Shown here: positions 7,711 to 14,887 of the stretch, piece after piece | How the letters are laid out: every line of letters starts with the position of its first letter | Position numbering within the stretch: the first letter of the stretch is position 1 | Source of the DNA: a virus | Direction: 5' to 3' (one strand) | Length of the DNA: 44,005 nt | IMG/VR virus record: IMGVR_UViG_3300036715_001102 | Span: 1-44,005 of that record | The notes under the pieces: generated by a model | The model's input: only the letters and a program-made list of their open reading frames with translations | Databases searched by the model: none | Told to the model about the DNA's origin: nothing | Translations under genes and position numbers: made by a program

Positions 7711-7961
7711 ACGCTCTACAAATTAGTGCCCTCACTTGCGCCTACGCAGATCTCGTTGGCGTATACCAATGTGCCATCCGAGATAGGAACGGTGGAGAGA
7801 ACAATGGTCATGACTGGGGGTCCCATCGGCAGTCCATTATTGAGCTGGAGCAGGCATTTCCTGATCTAATTGAACCCGCACCGCTCGGGGATAACGAACA
7901 GGACGAAGATTGGCCTCACCCACGCGGTTATATCCCGATGCCGCATCCTGGAGATGAATGA
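7707..7961 (+). CDS. Hypothetical protein
   Basis: 84 residues, acidic, with a Pro/His-rich C-terminus (WPHPRGYIPMPHPGDE). ATGA overlaps on both sides (7707-7710 and 7958-7961) tie it into the helicase-polymerase operon. No family recognised. Confidence 0.65.
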   Translation: MNALQISALTCAYADLVGVYQCAIRDRNGGENNGHDWGSHRQSIIELEQAFPDLIEPAPLGDNEQDEDWPHPRGYIPMPHPGDE

Positions 7962-8311
7962 TGGACTCTGATGCGATTATCGGTGCGTGTAGGCACGGCG
8001 CTGTGAAAGACGATTGCCTTATCTGCGAAGATCAAAGTGAACGAAGACGTACCGAGAAGATGCGCAAAGCTACCAAAATGAAGACCCTATACAAGATCAC
8101 CGCGTCTGATCTGGCTTTCGCCCAAACCTTTAGTTGTTTTAGTCAAGGGACAGGAGCGGAAACGACGATCGAAACAGTCTTACGAGATATAGAGCGATAT
8201 CAAGATAGCGACACGCAGATTAGTGAAGACATTATCTCTGACTATTGTGTCTGGAATGCAGGTGTCAAATACGGTAAGAACCTGCCTGATTCTAAGTTGG
8301 AGGAAAAGTGA
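7958..8311 (+). CDS. Hypothetical protein with N-terminal Cys/His motif
   Basis: 117 residues beginning at tandem ATGs (7958/7961). The N-terminus contains CRHGAVKDDCLIC, compatible with a small zinc site. The rest is helical (TIETVLRDIERYQDSDTQIS), ending in a Lys/Glu-rich tail. The stop overlaps a GTG start of the next gene. Function unknown. Confidence 0.65.
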   Translation: MMDSDAIIGACRHGAVKDDCLICEDQSERRRTEKMRKATKMKTLYKITASDLAFAQTFSCFSQGTGAETTIETVLRDIERYQDSDTQISEDIISDYCVWNAGVKYGKNLPDSKLEEK

Positions 8312-8463
8312 AAGTCTTTGTTCACCGCTACCGATGGTCGCACGAGAAACGCCGCAGACAATTGCGTCGCGCGTTAGCAGATGGCTTTGTGAGCCTACTT
8401 GCTAAGCTCGACGATGGTTTCCTGTATGAAGTACCAGCTAACTTTAAAGTGAGAAAAGGATGA
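8308..8463 (+). CDS. Small basic protein, GTG start
   Basis: 51 residues from GTG 8308, overlapping the previous TGA (GTGA). GGAGG at 8299-8303 is a strong Shine-Dalgarno at correct spacing, and the TGA at 8461-8463 overlaps the next ATG. The N-terminal half is very basic (HRYRWSHEKRRRQLRRAL), suggesting nucleic-acid binding; the C-terminal half is neutral. No family recognised. Confidence 0.6.
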   Translation: MKVFVHRYRWSHEKRRRQLRRALADGFVSLLAKLDDGFLYEVPANFKVRKG

Positions 8464-8855
8464 ACACCGATATCCTCCGCGCTGAGTTTGAGTCTCAGCA
8501 CAAAGGACGCAACCTCTCGAAGCACGGACTGAGAGGTACTTATGTATCAGCACCGATCGCGGCGCTGTGGAACCAACACCTGAGGACTGCGAGTTGGATA
8601 ATTCACTTAGCTAGCTCAGACCAGAATGAGACTCTATGCGTCGCGAACAAAGCCTTGCTTGAAAAGTATGAAGCTCTGAAATCCGAAAGGATAGAAACGT
8701 TGAATGGGGACATTATTCGCTACGCCGTCATAACTGGGAACGCGGTTGAAGGTATTCAGTTATGGGGTCCATTTATCACCCACGAAGAGGCCTTCGTGTG
8801 GGCCGAAGCTAAGTGCGACGATTCCCTAGTTACTATCATGACGGGATCGTTATGA
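8460..8855 (+). CDS. Hypothetical protein
   Basis: 131 residues. The C-terminal 45 residues (RYAVITGNAVEGIQLWGPF followed by THEEAFVWAE) resemble a small alpha/beta domain often seen in short phage proteins of unknown function. Coupled by ATGA to both neighbours. Confidence 0.65.
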   Translation: MNTDILRAEFESQHKGRNLSKHGLRGTYVSAPIAALWNQHLRTASWIIHLASSDQNETLCVANKALLEKYEALKSERIETLNGDIIRYAVITGNAVEGIQLWGPFITHEEAFVWAEAKCDDSLVTIMTGSL

Positions 8856-9061
8856 TCTTCGACTCCCAAATCGCAGGTATCCCCTGCCAGATCAATGTCA
8901 CCTATATGACGGAGTACATTCCTAAAACCTGGTATGACCCTGAATGTGGTGGTGACTTTGAATTTGAAGTGCTCGACCGCAAGGGCTACAAAGCCCCGTG
9001 GCTCGAGAAGAAATTAACCCCGGCTGATGAAGCTAGAATTTATGAAGAGGCGATAGCATGA
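8852..9061 (+). CDS. Small conserved hypothetical protein
   Basis: 69 residues from ATG 8852, chosen for the ATGA overlap with the upstream stop; the longer frame from 8813 lies wholly inside the previous gene. The sequence QINVTYMTEYIPKTWYDPEC and GGDFEFEVLDRKG suggests a beta-rich fold like the small phage proteins that describe a 'Y.P.....P.CGG..EFE..D' pattern. The TGA overlaps the polymerase ATG at 9058. Function unknown. Confidence 0.7.
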   Translation: MIFDSQIAGIPCQINVTYMTEYIPKTWYDPECGGDFEFEVLDRKGYKAPWLEKKLTPADEARIYEEAIA

Positions 9062-12057
9062 GTTGGTCCTCCGCCGTACGCAAAGCGGTCATCCAGGCAT
9101 TTAGCCCAATACCGGTAGTGCCGCGCGCAATCGAGTGGAACAAACTAGTTTCACTCGATTTTGAAACTTACTTCGATAAGGATTATACGCTCAGTAAATT
9201 GTCCACGTCTGAGTATATTCGTGACCTACGATTCAAAGCGCAGATGGTCGGGATCAAGATCGGACGCAAGAAAACAAAAGTAGTACCACATAAAAATATT
9301 GCTGCCGAACTCTCTAAAATTGACTGGGCGCAGTATGATCTTCTTTGTCACAATACGGCCTTTGATGGTCTTATACTTAGCCATCACTATGGCGTTATAC
9401 CACGCTTTTATTACGACACTCTCTCTATGGCGCGGGGTCTGTATAGTAATGATATTAATGCTGGTCTTGACGATGTTGCTCAGTATCTAGGCAAGGGTAG
9501 CAAGACACCTGATGTTCTCGAAAAGACACGTGGTGTTCTGAATTTCTCTCCTGCGCTCTATAAGGAATGCGCTGGCTACTGTGGCAATGACGTTGACTTG
9601 ACTTTCGATATTTTCGAAGCGATGGCGCCGCTCACACCTGAATCAGAAATGCGCCTGATCCACATGACCGTGCGCATGTTCTGTGACCCGGTGCTGCGCG
9701 TCGACATACCACGGGTTCAGGCCGAGCTGGTCAAAGAGCTGCAAATTAAGGAAGAGATGTTGATGTCGATCGATGTTAGCGGCTTTCCTGATAAAGAACT
9801 CAAGCTCGCTGAACGCAGTCTGCCAGAACATGAGAAGCGTCTGCTCAAGGCGAAGAAGATTATCGGTAGTAGTGAGAAGTTCGCTGACCTGCTGCGTGCC
9901 GAGGGCATCGAGCCACCGGTCAAGATCTCACCGTCATGGATCGCCAAGAAGCCGATCGATCGCGAAGACAGCAAGAAGTGGAGTTACGCCTTCGCTAAAG
10001 ATGACGCGGCGTTTATTGAGCTGCCCGGCCGTGTCGATGAATGGGCTAGTCACCTTGACCGGAATAAGGTCAAGGACATACCCAAGATCATGGCGCTACA
10101 AGAGCGCGTGCAGGCGCTGGTCGACGTACGTATCTCAGTCAAGAGTACGACGAATGTTACCCGCGCTCAACGGTTCTTGAATGCCTCAGCGAATGGTTGT
10201 GCCCTGCCTGTCGGTTATGCCTACGCACGTGCGCATACTTATCGCTGGGGAGGCAACAACAGCATGAACATGCAGAATCTCAAGCGCGGTGGAGAACTGC
10301 GCTTGTCGATCCTGGCACCGAAAGGCATGCAGTTGGTCGTGGTCGATTCGGGCCAGATTGAGTGCCGCGTTAATGGCTGGCTATGGGATCAGGATGATCT
10401 CATGGACGCATTCCGTAGCGCTGATGGTGGTACAGGTCGTGATGCTTACTGTAATTTCGCTGATCTGATCTATGGTTTCGAAGTAACCAAAGATAACAAG
10501 ATGGAACGCTTCGTCGGCAAGGTCGCAGTCCTTGGCTTAGGCTTTCAGATGGGCGCAGAGAAGTTTCAAGGCACACTAGCCAAGGGCGCTCTCGGCGGAC
10601 CGCCAGTATTCTTCGAGCTGGATAAGTGCAAGAGCATCGTCAATGCCTACCGCCGCAAGAACCACAAGATTGCCGGTGGCTGGGTTAAGTGTACCCAGAT
10701 CATCGAAGAGATGGCGAGTGGTGTTACTGGTTCATGGAAATGTCTGCACTGGGAAGAAGGCCGCATCTGGGGACCAGACGGTACCAGCCTGAAATACCCT
10801 GACCTCAAGAAATCGAGAAACGAGGACAAGGGATGGGACGAGTGGACGTATGACGCTAAAGGTCAGCGCAAGAAGATCTATGGCGGTCTACTCTGCCTTG
10901 GATCTAAAACAGATCTATTGACACTCGAAGGGTGGAAGCCTATTATTGACATAGTTCAATCAGACCTCTTATGGGATGGCGAATCGTGGGTCACTCACGA
11001 TGGACTTGTTTATAAAGGAGAGAAAGAAACTATCGATTTCGGCGGTGTACGCATTACACCTAAGCACGAAGTTCTCGTCAATGAAGTATGGACCCCAGCA
11101 AAGGATACAACCTATGATCAAGCTACATCATCGTGCGCGAGATATTACAGGACTCCGGTTCGGGAAAATGCTGGCAGTTTCGGCTATGGGGAGCGACGGG
11201 AGACGAACGATCTGGCATATCCAATGCGACTGTGGGGTAACGTCGTTCATTTCAGCCAGCGAATTTTTGAAAGGTCGTACGCGTTCATGTGGGTGTGCAA
11301 CTTCGCAAATGATCTCAGAGTCACGTACAACTCATGGGTTAAGCAGACATCCGGTATATGCAGTATGGCGAGGGGTAGTAGCAAGATGCACCAACCCGAA
11401 TCACGCTGCGTGGGAGAACTACGGTGGACGTGGGGTAACAGTATGTCCAGAGTGGCTTCAGTCATTCGAAGCGTTCTGGGCGGATGTCGGGCCTACCTAC
11501 GAGGAAGGCTTGACCTTGGACAGAATAGACAACGAAGGTTCGTACACACCGAACAACTTTCGGTGGGTTTCTTACCAAGTGCAGTGTTCCAACCGCAGAA
11601 GCAATGTCTATCTGGATACCCCGGACGGAAAGATGACAATGGCAAAGGCGAGTCGATTCTACGGTATAGGGAAAACAACTCTGTCGTACCGCATCAAGAT
11701 AGGCGTTCCAATAGCACAGATGTTCAACAGGCCGAAGCGGTCTACGACATATTAAACGCCGGACCTAATCGTAGGTTCACTATAAGGGGTAACGACGGCC
11801 AGCCGTTCATCGTGCACAACTGCGAGAATATCGTACAGTGGTTAGCACGTATGGTCGTGGCTGAGCAGATTCTAGAGATCGATAAGAAGCGCCGTGTCGT
11901 TATGATCACACATGATGAGAGTGTCGCTGTCGCCCCTACTCGCTCTGCCGAAGTCTGCTTTAGAGAGATGATAAAAGCGTTCAGAACGGCGCCAGCGTGG
12001 TGTAAAGATATCCCGCTTAATGCTGAGGGCGGTTTTGCTGAGAATTATTCGAAATAA
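9058..12057 (+). CDS. Family-A DNA polymerase with 3'-5' exonuclease, interrupted by an intein
   Basis: 999 codons; the mature protein after splicing would be about 690 residues, normal for phage PolA-type enzymes without a 5' nuclease. Exonuclease motifs: SLDFETYF (D34/E36), HNTAFDGLIL (about 95-104) and YCGNDVDLT (about 180). Polymerase motif A VVVDSGQIECRV (Asp about 430), motif B KVAVLGLGFQMGAEKF (about 488), motif C ITHDESVAV (His-Asp about 952). The intein occupies residues 613-921, exactly within the conserved YGGLL/CENIVQ segment between motifs B and C, so an unspliced product should be inactive. This is the replicative polymerase. Start set by ATGA with the previous gene. Confidence 0.92.
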   Translation: MSWSSAVRKAVIQAFSPIPVVPRAIEWNKLVSLDFETYFDKDYTLSKLSTSEYIRDLRFKAQMVGIKIGRKKTKVVPHKNIAAELSKIDWAQYDLLCHNTAFDGLILSHHYGVIPRFYYDTLSMARGLYSNDINAGLDDVAQYLGKGSKTPDVLEKTRGVLNFSPALYKECAGYCGNDVDLTFDIFEAMAPLTPESEMRLIHMTVRMFCDPVLRVDIPRVQAELVKELQIKEEMLMSIDVSGFPDKELKLAERSLPEHEKRLLKAKKIIGSSEKFADLLRAEGIEPPVKISPSWIAKKPIDREDSKKWSYAFAKDDAAFIELPGRVDEWASHLDRNKVKDIPKIMALQERVQALVDVRISVKSTTNVTRAQRFLNASANGCALPVGYAYARAHTYRWGGNNSMNMQNLKRGGELRLSILAPKGMQLVVVDSGQIECRVNGWLWDQDDLMDAFRSADGGTGRDAYCNFADLIYGFEVTKDNKMERFVGKVAVLGLGFQMGAEKFQGTLAKGALGGPPVFFELDKCKSIVNAYRRKNHKIAGGWVKCTQIIEEMASGVTGSWKCLHWEEGRIWGPDGTSLKYPDLKKSRNEDKGWDEWTYDAKGQRKKIYGGLLCLGSKTDLLTLEGWKPIIDIVQSDLLWDGESWVTHDGLVYKGEKETIDFGGVRITPKHEVLVNEVWTPAKDTTYDQATSSCARYYRTPVRENAGSFGYGERRETNDLAYPMRLWGNVVHFSQRIFERSYAFMWVCNFANDLRVTYNSWVKQTSGICSMARGSSKMHQPESRCVGELRWTWGNSMSRVASVIRSVLGGCRAYLRGRLDLGQNRQRRFVHTEQLSVGFLPSAVFQPQKQCLSGYPGRKDDNGKGESILRYRENNSVVPHQDRRSNSTDVQQAEAVYDILNAGPNRRFTIRGNDGQPFIVHNCENIVQWLARMVVAEQILEIDKKRRVVMITHDESVAVAPTRSAEVCFREMIKAFRTAPAWCKDIPLNAEGGFAENYSK
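10894..11820 (+). other. Intein in the DNA polymerase (splicing domain in the polymerase frame)
   Basis: 309 codons, polymerase residues 613-921. Block A begins at Cys613 (CLGSKTDLLTLEGWKPI). Block B is GVRITPKHEVLV with the conserved T-x-x-H. The C-terminal blocks F/G read VYDILNAGP...FTIRG...PFIVHN, followed by Cys922, giving the canonical His-Asn/Cys junction. Removing it joins GGLL to CENIVQWLARM, a continuous polymerase motif. About 70 N-terminal and 28 C-terminal residues look like intein. The roughly 210 residues between them have no recognisable domain in this frame, because the DNA there encodes an HNH protein in another frame. Confidence 0.88.
11114..11755 (+). CDS. HNH homing endonuclease nested out of frame inside the intein
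   Basis: 213 residues from ATG 11114, preceded by AAGGA (11101-11105) with an eight-base spacer. The family opening (RDITGLRFGKMLAVS) begins within the first residues. Order: DITGLRFG segment, zinc-ribbon CDCG...SCGC (about 38-62), the HPVYAVWRGVVARC and WENYGGRGVTVCPEW segments, the nuclease core LDRIDNEGSYTPNNFRW (about 145-160), QCSNRR, and a C-terminal helix-turn-helix-like DNA-binding region (MAKASRFYGIGKTTLSYRI). Its frame is +1 relative to the polymerase, and its TAA (11753-11755) lies in the intein block F codons. The frame extends upstream to 10976, but that part is a shadow of the intein. Expected to cut intein-less polymerase alleles. Confidence 0.85.
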   Translation: MIKLHHRARDITGLRFGKMLAVSAMGSDGRRTIWHIQCDCGVTSFISASEFLKGRTRSCGCATSQMISESRTTHGLSRHPVYAVWRGVVARCTNPNHAAWENYGGRGVTVCPEWLQSFEAFWADVGPTYEEGLTLDRIDNEGSYTPNNFRWVSYQVQCSNRRSNVYLDTPDGKMTMAKASRFYGIGKTTLSYRIKIGVPIAQMFNRPKRSTTY

Positions 12058-12066
12058 GGAGATTAG

Positions 12067-12246
12067 ATGATTGGTTTTACTGAGCACTCCCACGAACCCA
12101 AACGCACGATAAAGTGCGATCGGTTCTTTTGTAAGAATGATAGCACTCGTTGGTTCCAAAGCACGAGTGTACGTATTTGCGATGATCCAGAATGTAGGGA
12201 TCATTTCCTTGAAATGTGGAACAAACCAGAGGACGACCATGATTAA
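12067..12246 (+). CDS. Small Cys4 zinc-binding protein
   Basis: 59 residues; TAAGGAG just upstream (12055-12061 region) supports ATG 12067. Cysteines at residues 17, 22, 38 and 43 (CDRFFC and CDDPEC) form a likely zinc-binding site of the kind found in short phage proteins. It follows the polymerase immediately and overlaps the next gene by eight bases. Function unknown. Confidence 0.65.
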   Translation: MIGFTEHSHEPKRTIKCDRFFCKNDSTRWFQSTSVRICDDPECRDHFLEMWNKPEDDHD

Positions 12247-12559
12247 AATTAACTGCCCAGACGAGTTCATAAAAACCGTTGAGTTCGCTACCGCCCATAA
12301 CTGCCTCGCGCAGTTTATGAAGAGTATCGAACGTATCGCTGGGTTTGGCGATGGTGAGCTGCTTTACACCTGCGAGCTGTATGCCGACCGCGCACCACTC
12401 AGTTTTCAGTTCGCTATCATGCGCCCTGACAGCAGCCGCTGGATCAACGGCGGTCTTATCTATTCAGGCCCAGGTCAACCGCTCGACGGTTCTGGTCCTG
12501 CCTTTACTGTCGGCATTGGGCTGGACAGTATGAAACATCAATGGAGTATACACACATGA
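12239..12559 (+). CDS. Hypothetical protein
   Basis: 106 residues. ATG 12239 is chosen because GAGG lies seven bases upstream; the longer frame from 12137 is out of frame with, and inside, the Cys4 gene. Predicted alpha/beta: an N-terminal helix (EFIKTVEFATAHNCLAQFMK) followed by beta strands (ELLYTCELYADRAPLSFQFA). Ends with ATGA onto the next gene. No family recognised. Confidence 0.65.
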   Translation: MIKINCPDEFIKTVEFATAHNCLAQFMKSIERIAGFGDGELLYTCELYADRAPLSFQFAIMRPDSSRWINGGLIYSGPGQPLDGSGPAFTVGIGLDSMKHQWSIHT

Positions 12560-12954
12560 AAAATATAGGCGCAATGACCGAAGCAGTAGCAATGTCTGCC
12601 GGTGTCGAATGGGGTAAAGAAATATTTAAATATTGGGATCAAGGCGGCGTTGAACTGTACGCTGTCGTGGCTCAGCTCGCACAAATTTCTAGTGATCTGA
12701 TTGAAGATGTCCTTAGTGATCCGTTCAACTCATGCCCCGGCGTTTGGGCGTATGAGGTCTCTGAGACTTTTGGTCAGTGGGTAGCACCAGCGATGGCTAG
12801 GCACCGTAGTAACTTCGATGTCAACCTCGCTAAAGTGAAGCTAGGTGAAGTAGCGTGGGGTTTCTTTAAGGATAATCATCCCAGCCTAATCGACCACGCC
12901 ATGCCCTACATCACAAAACACACAGGGTTTGAAGAAAATTTCACACAAATCTAA
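12556..12954 (+). CDS. Hypothetical protein
   Basis: 132 residues starting MKNIGAMTEAVAMSAG. The ATG at 12556 forms ATGA with the previous stop; an alternative in-frame ATG at 12541 would add five residues. Predicted mostly helical with several Trp residues. It is the last gene before the promoter at 12951-12980. Function unknown. Confidence 0.65.
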   Translation: MKNIGAMTEAVAMSAGVEWGKEIFKYWDQGGVELYAVVAQLAQISSDLIEDVLSDPFNSCPGVWAYEVSETFGQWVAPAMARHRSNFDVNLAKVKLGEVAWGFFKDNHPSLIDHAMPYITKHTGFEENFTQI

Positions 12955-12980
12955 CTTAGATCTAATAATGCTCGTATAAT
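12951..12980 (+). promoter_or_regulatory. Promoter candidate: CTAACTTAG box with perfect TATAAT
   Basis: CTAACTTAG (12951-12959), continuing as CTAACTTAGATCTAA, occupies the -35 zone upstream of a perfect TATAAT (12975-12980). No TTGACA-like hexamer lies at normal spacing, which fits activator-dependent transcription from the box. The first downstream gene starts at 13027 with AAGGAA as ribosome site. Confidence 0.55.
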
Positions 12981-13026
12981 AGATCATAGATTCCAAATGT
13001 AACGATTCATAAATAAGGAAATCACG

Positions 13027-13446
13027 ATGGCAAACGCAAAACTTAAAGTCGTCCCGGAGAAGCCCCTCACCACAGGTGGCATTATCGACAAACTCTGGCA
13101 GCTTAGAGAAGACAAAAAAGAAGTCGCGAAGCAAGAACTCGCTCTCAACTCTAAGATCGCAGAGTTAGAGACGCAGCTCTACGAGCGCATGGACAAGGAA
13201 GAGAGCACCAAGGGCGCAGGCAGCAAGGCTAGCGTCTCGCTTGGTACCCAGAACGTTATCCAGTTCGCTCCGGGTGATGAGAGTCGTACAATGTTCGCTG
13301 CCTATGTCCTCAAGTCTAAACAGACTCATCTTTACGAACACCGCATCTCACAATTAGCAGCACAAGAGCTTTACCGTCTCAAAGGTGGCATCCCTGGCAC
13401 CGTCGTTTTCACCAAGCGCAAGATCAACCTCACCACTACCAACTGA
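13027..13446 (+). CDS. Hypothetical coiled-coil protein of the replication block
   Basis: 139 residues. Residues about 20-60 are a charged coiled coil (LREDKKEVAKQELALNSKIA). The C-terminal half is beta/alpha (TQNVIQFAPGDESRTMFAAY). Preceded by AAGGAAATCACG and by the promoter at 12951. It sits directly before the putative ssDNA-binding protein, so a role in replication is plausible, but no family was recognised. Confidence 0.7.
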   Translation: MANAKLKVVPEKPLTTGGIIDKLWQLREDKKEVAKQELALNSKIAELETQLYERMDKEESTKGAGSKASVSLGTQNVIQFAPGDESRTMFAAYVLKSKQTHLYEHRISQLAAQELYRLKGGIPGTVVFTKRKINLTTTN

Positions 13447-13455
13447 AAGTGAATC

Positions 13456-14232
13456 ATGGCAACTAAATCAGCCACATTAAAAAATATACCTCCTAGCAAG
13501 TCTACTTCGGTAGCTGTGAAGAAGCCTTCGTCGACTGCTCTGGTCTCGATTAAAGAACAGATGGCGAAAGACTTGGCACTGATCGCTGGCATGACAGCGC
13601 CAGCATCAGGCAACAGCATCCAAGTCGGCCAAGATAAGAAATTTACCTTGCCGAATGGTACCAAGACCGAAGGCCCGATCGATTTAATCATCGTTGACTT
13701 CTGTACTGCGCATATGCTGTATGCAGGCACATTCGACAAAAATAATATCACGCCGCCAATCTGTTTTGCGATCGGGTCTAATCCGACTGCGATGGTCCCA
13801 AGCAAGAACAGCCCTGAACTCCAGAACGATGCTTGTAGTGCCTGCCCAATGAACCAGTACGAAAGTGCTGCCACTGGCAAAGGCAAGGCCTGCAAGAACA
13901 GCCGCACTCTGGCCGTCTTACCACCAGATGCAGATGCTGACACACCACTATGGAAGCTGTCAGTTTCTGCAACGGCTCTAAAAGGTTTTGATAGCTTCGT
14001 TGCTGGTGTGGCCCGTCAGTTTACCGTGCCACCGTACGGCGTTGTTGTCAGTGTTAGTTTCAGTGATGCGCATGACTACCCATCGTTGGTGTTTAGCGAT
14101 CCACGTCCGAACGAGGATGTTGAAGTCGCCTATAGTCGTCGCGCCGAAGCAGCCGACATGCTCAAGACAGAACCAGATGTCTCTAAGTACGTACCACTGG
14201 TTAAGAAGCCGATGCCTAAACGCCGCTCGTAA
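13456..14232 (+). CDS. Putative phage single-stranded DNA-binding protein with Cys motif
   Basis: 258 residues. After a low-complexity Ser/Lys N-terminus, a conserved domain runs from about 50 to 215: KFTLPNGTKTEGPIDLIIVD, PPICFAIG, then a cysteine cluster CSACPMNQ and GKACKNSRTLAVLPPDA, then PLWKLSVSATALKGFDSFV. This pattern is frequent in phage genomes next to the polymerase and fits a zinc-containing OB-fold-like ssDNA-binding or replication accessory protein. The DNA-binding role is an inference from context and family. The C-terminus is basic (KKPMPKRRS). Confidence 0.65.
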   Translation: MATKSATLKNIPPSKSTSVAVKKPSSTALVSIKEQMAKDLALIAGMTAPASGNSIQVGQDKKFTLPNGTKTEGPIDLIIVDFCTAHMLYAGTFDKNNITPPICFAIGSNPTAMVPSKNSPELQNDACSACPMNQYESAATGKGKACKNSRTLAVLPPDADADTPLWKLSVSATALKGFDSFVAGVARQFTVPPYGVVVSVSFSDAHDYPSLVFSDPRPNEDVEVAYSRRAEAADMLKTEPDVSKYVPLVKKPMPKRRS

Positions 14233-14287
14233 AACAATAGTGAACGATTATTAATTGTTTCTTCGCAACATCCTGGAAAGGTTTCAC

Positions 14288-14515
14288 ATGATTCGTAAGT
14301 GGTACGTAAGCCAAGCACTCACTTCTGTTACGCGCTTGAATGAAGTACTGGCCGAATTAACAGCAGCAGAAGTAACGGCGTGCTTAGAGCTGGAAGCAGC
14401 GACAAGCCGCCGTAGGTCAATCCTTGACCGCCTCATTAGCCGGGCAGTCCGACTTAATGAAATTTCATATTCTCAATCCCTAAAAGGAAAATACCATGGC
14501 AACTCGTCAACCTAG
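14288..14515 (+). CDS. Small helical hypothetical protein
   Basis: 75 residues from ATG 14288, with GGAAAGG about eight bases upstream; a TTG at 14255 would lengthen it but has no ribosome site. Entirely helical, Ala/Glu/Arg-rich (RLNEVLAELTAAEVTACLEL), likely a coiled coil. Overlaps the start of the next gene by 20 bases in another frame. Function unknown. Confidence 0.55.
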   Translation: MIRKWYVSQALTSVTRLNEVLAELTAAEVTACLELEAATSRRRSILDRLISRAVRLNEISYSQSLKGKYHGNSST

Positions 14516-14828
14516 CAAAATCTTGTCCGTTTCTGAAATCAAAGCGGCCAAAACAGAAGCAGTCACCGCTGTTAAATCGGCACAGGCTTCAGCCAAAGAA
14601 GTCTCCGGTGCTTTAGCTACTCATCGTAAAGCGTTCGCTGCCACAAAAGCAGCTGCTGTAAAAGCGCATGACCTCGCCATGAAAGCGCTGGACAAAGACC
14701 ATGCAGCCAAAGACAAAGAATTGGTCAAGGCGCACTTGACAGCAACTAAAAGCGTCGAAGCCGCTCAGAAAGCGCTGGACAAAGTTGCGCCGCCAGTTGT
14801 CAAGGCGACTGTCGCTACGCCCGTTTAA
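14496..14828 (+). CDS. Ala/Lys-rich histone-like helical protein
   Basis: 110 residues, more than half Ala and Lys, with repeated AxxKAxx patterns (KAAAVKAHDLAMKALDKDHA) and a Pro/Val tail (VAPPVVKATVATPV). The composition recalls histone-H1-like nucleoid proteins and Ala-rich phage DNA-binding proteins. AAAAGGAAA upstream gives a strong start. It could compact or coat phage DNA or act as a coiled-coil scaffold; the assignment is compositional only. Confidence 0.65.
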   Translation: MATRQPSKILSVSEIKAAKTEAVTAVKSAQASAKEVSGALATHRKAFAATKAAAVKAHDLAMKALDKDHAAKDKELVKAHLTATKSVEAAQKALDKVAPPVVKATVATPV

Positions 14829-14844
14829 GTAGTAACCGTAATAC

Positions 14845-14866
14845 CCTCGGCTGATACCAGCCGAGG
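14845..14866 (+). terminator. Strong intergenic hairpin, no T-run
   Basis: CCTCGGCT / AGCCGAGG form a perfect 8-bp stem with loop GATACC just after the Ala/Lys-rich gene. There is no T-tract after it, so it is better seen as an mRNA-stabilising or processing hairpin than as an intrinsic terminator. Confidence 0.4.
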
Positions 14867-14887
14867 TAAATATACCAGGAAAAAGTC

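Noticed and set aside
10976-11113. Upstream extension of the HNH frame
   Set aside because: These 46 codons are the shifted translation of the intein block A-B region, not HNH-like. The family start and Shine-Dalgarno are at 11114.
13371-13943. 190-codon minus-strand frame
   Set aside because: Antisense to the putative ssDNA-binding protein, whose frame has clear conserved motifs and start signals.
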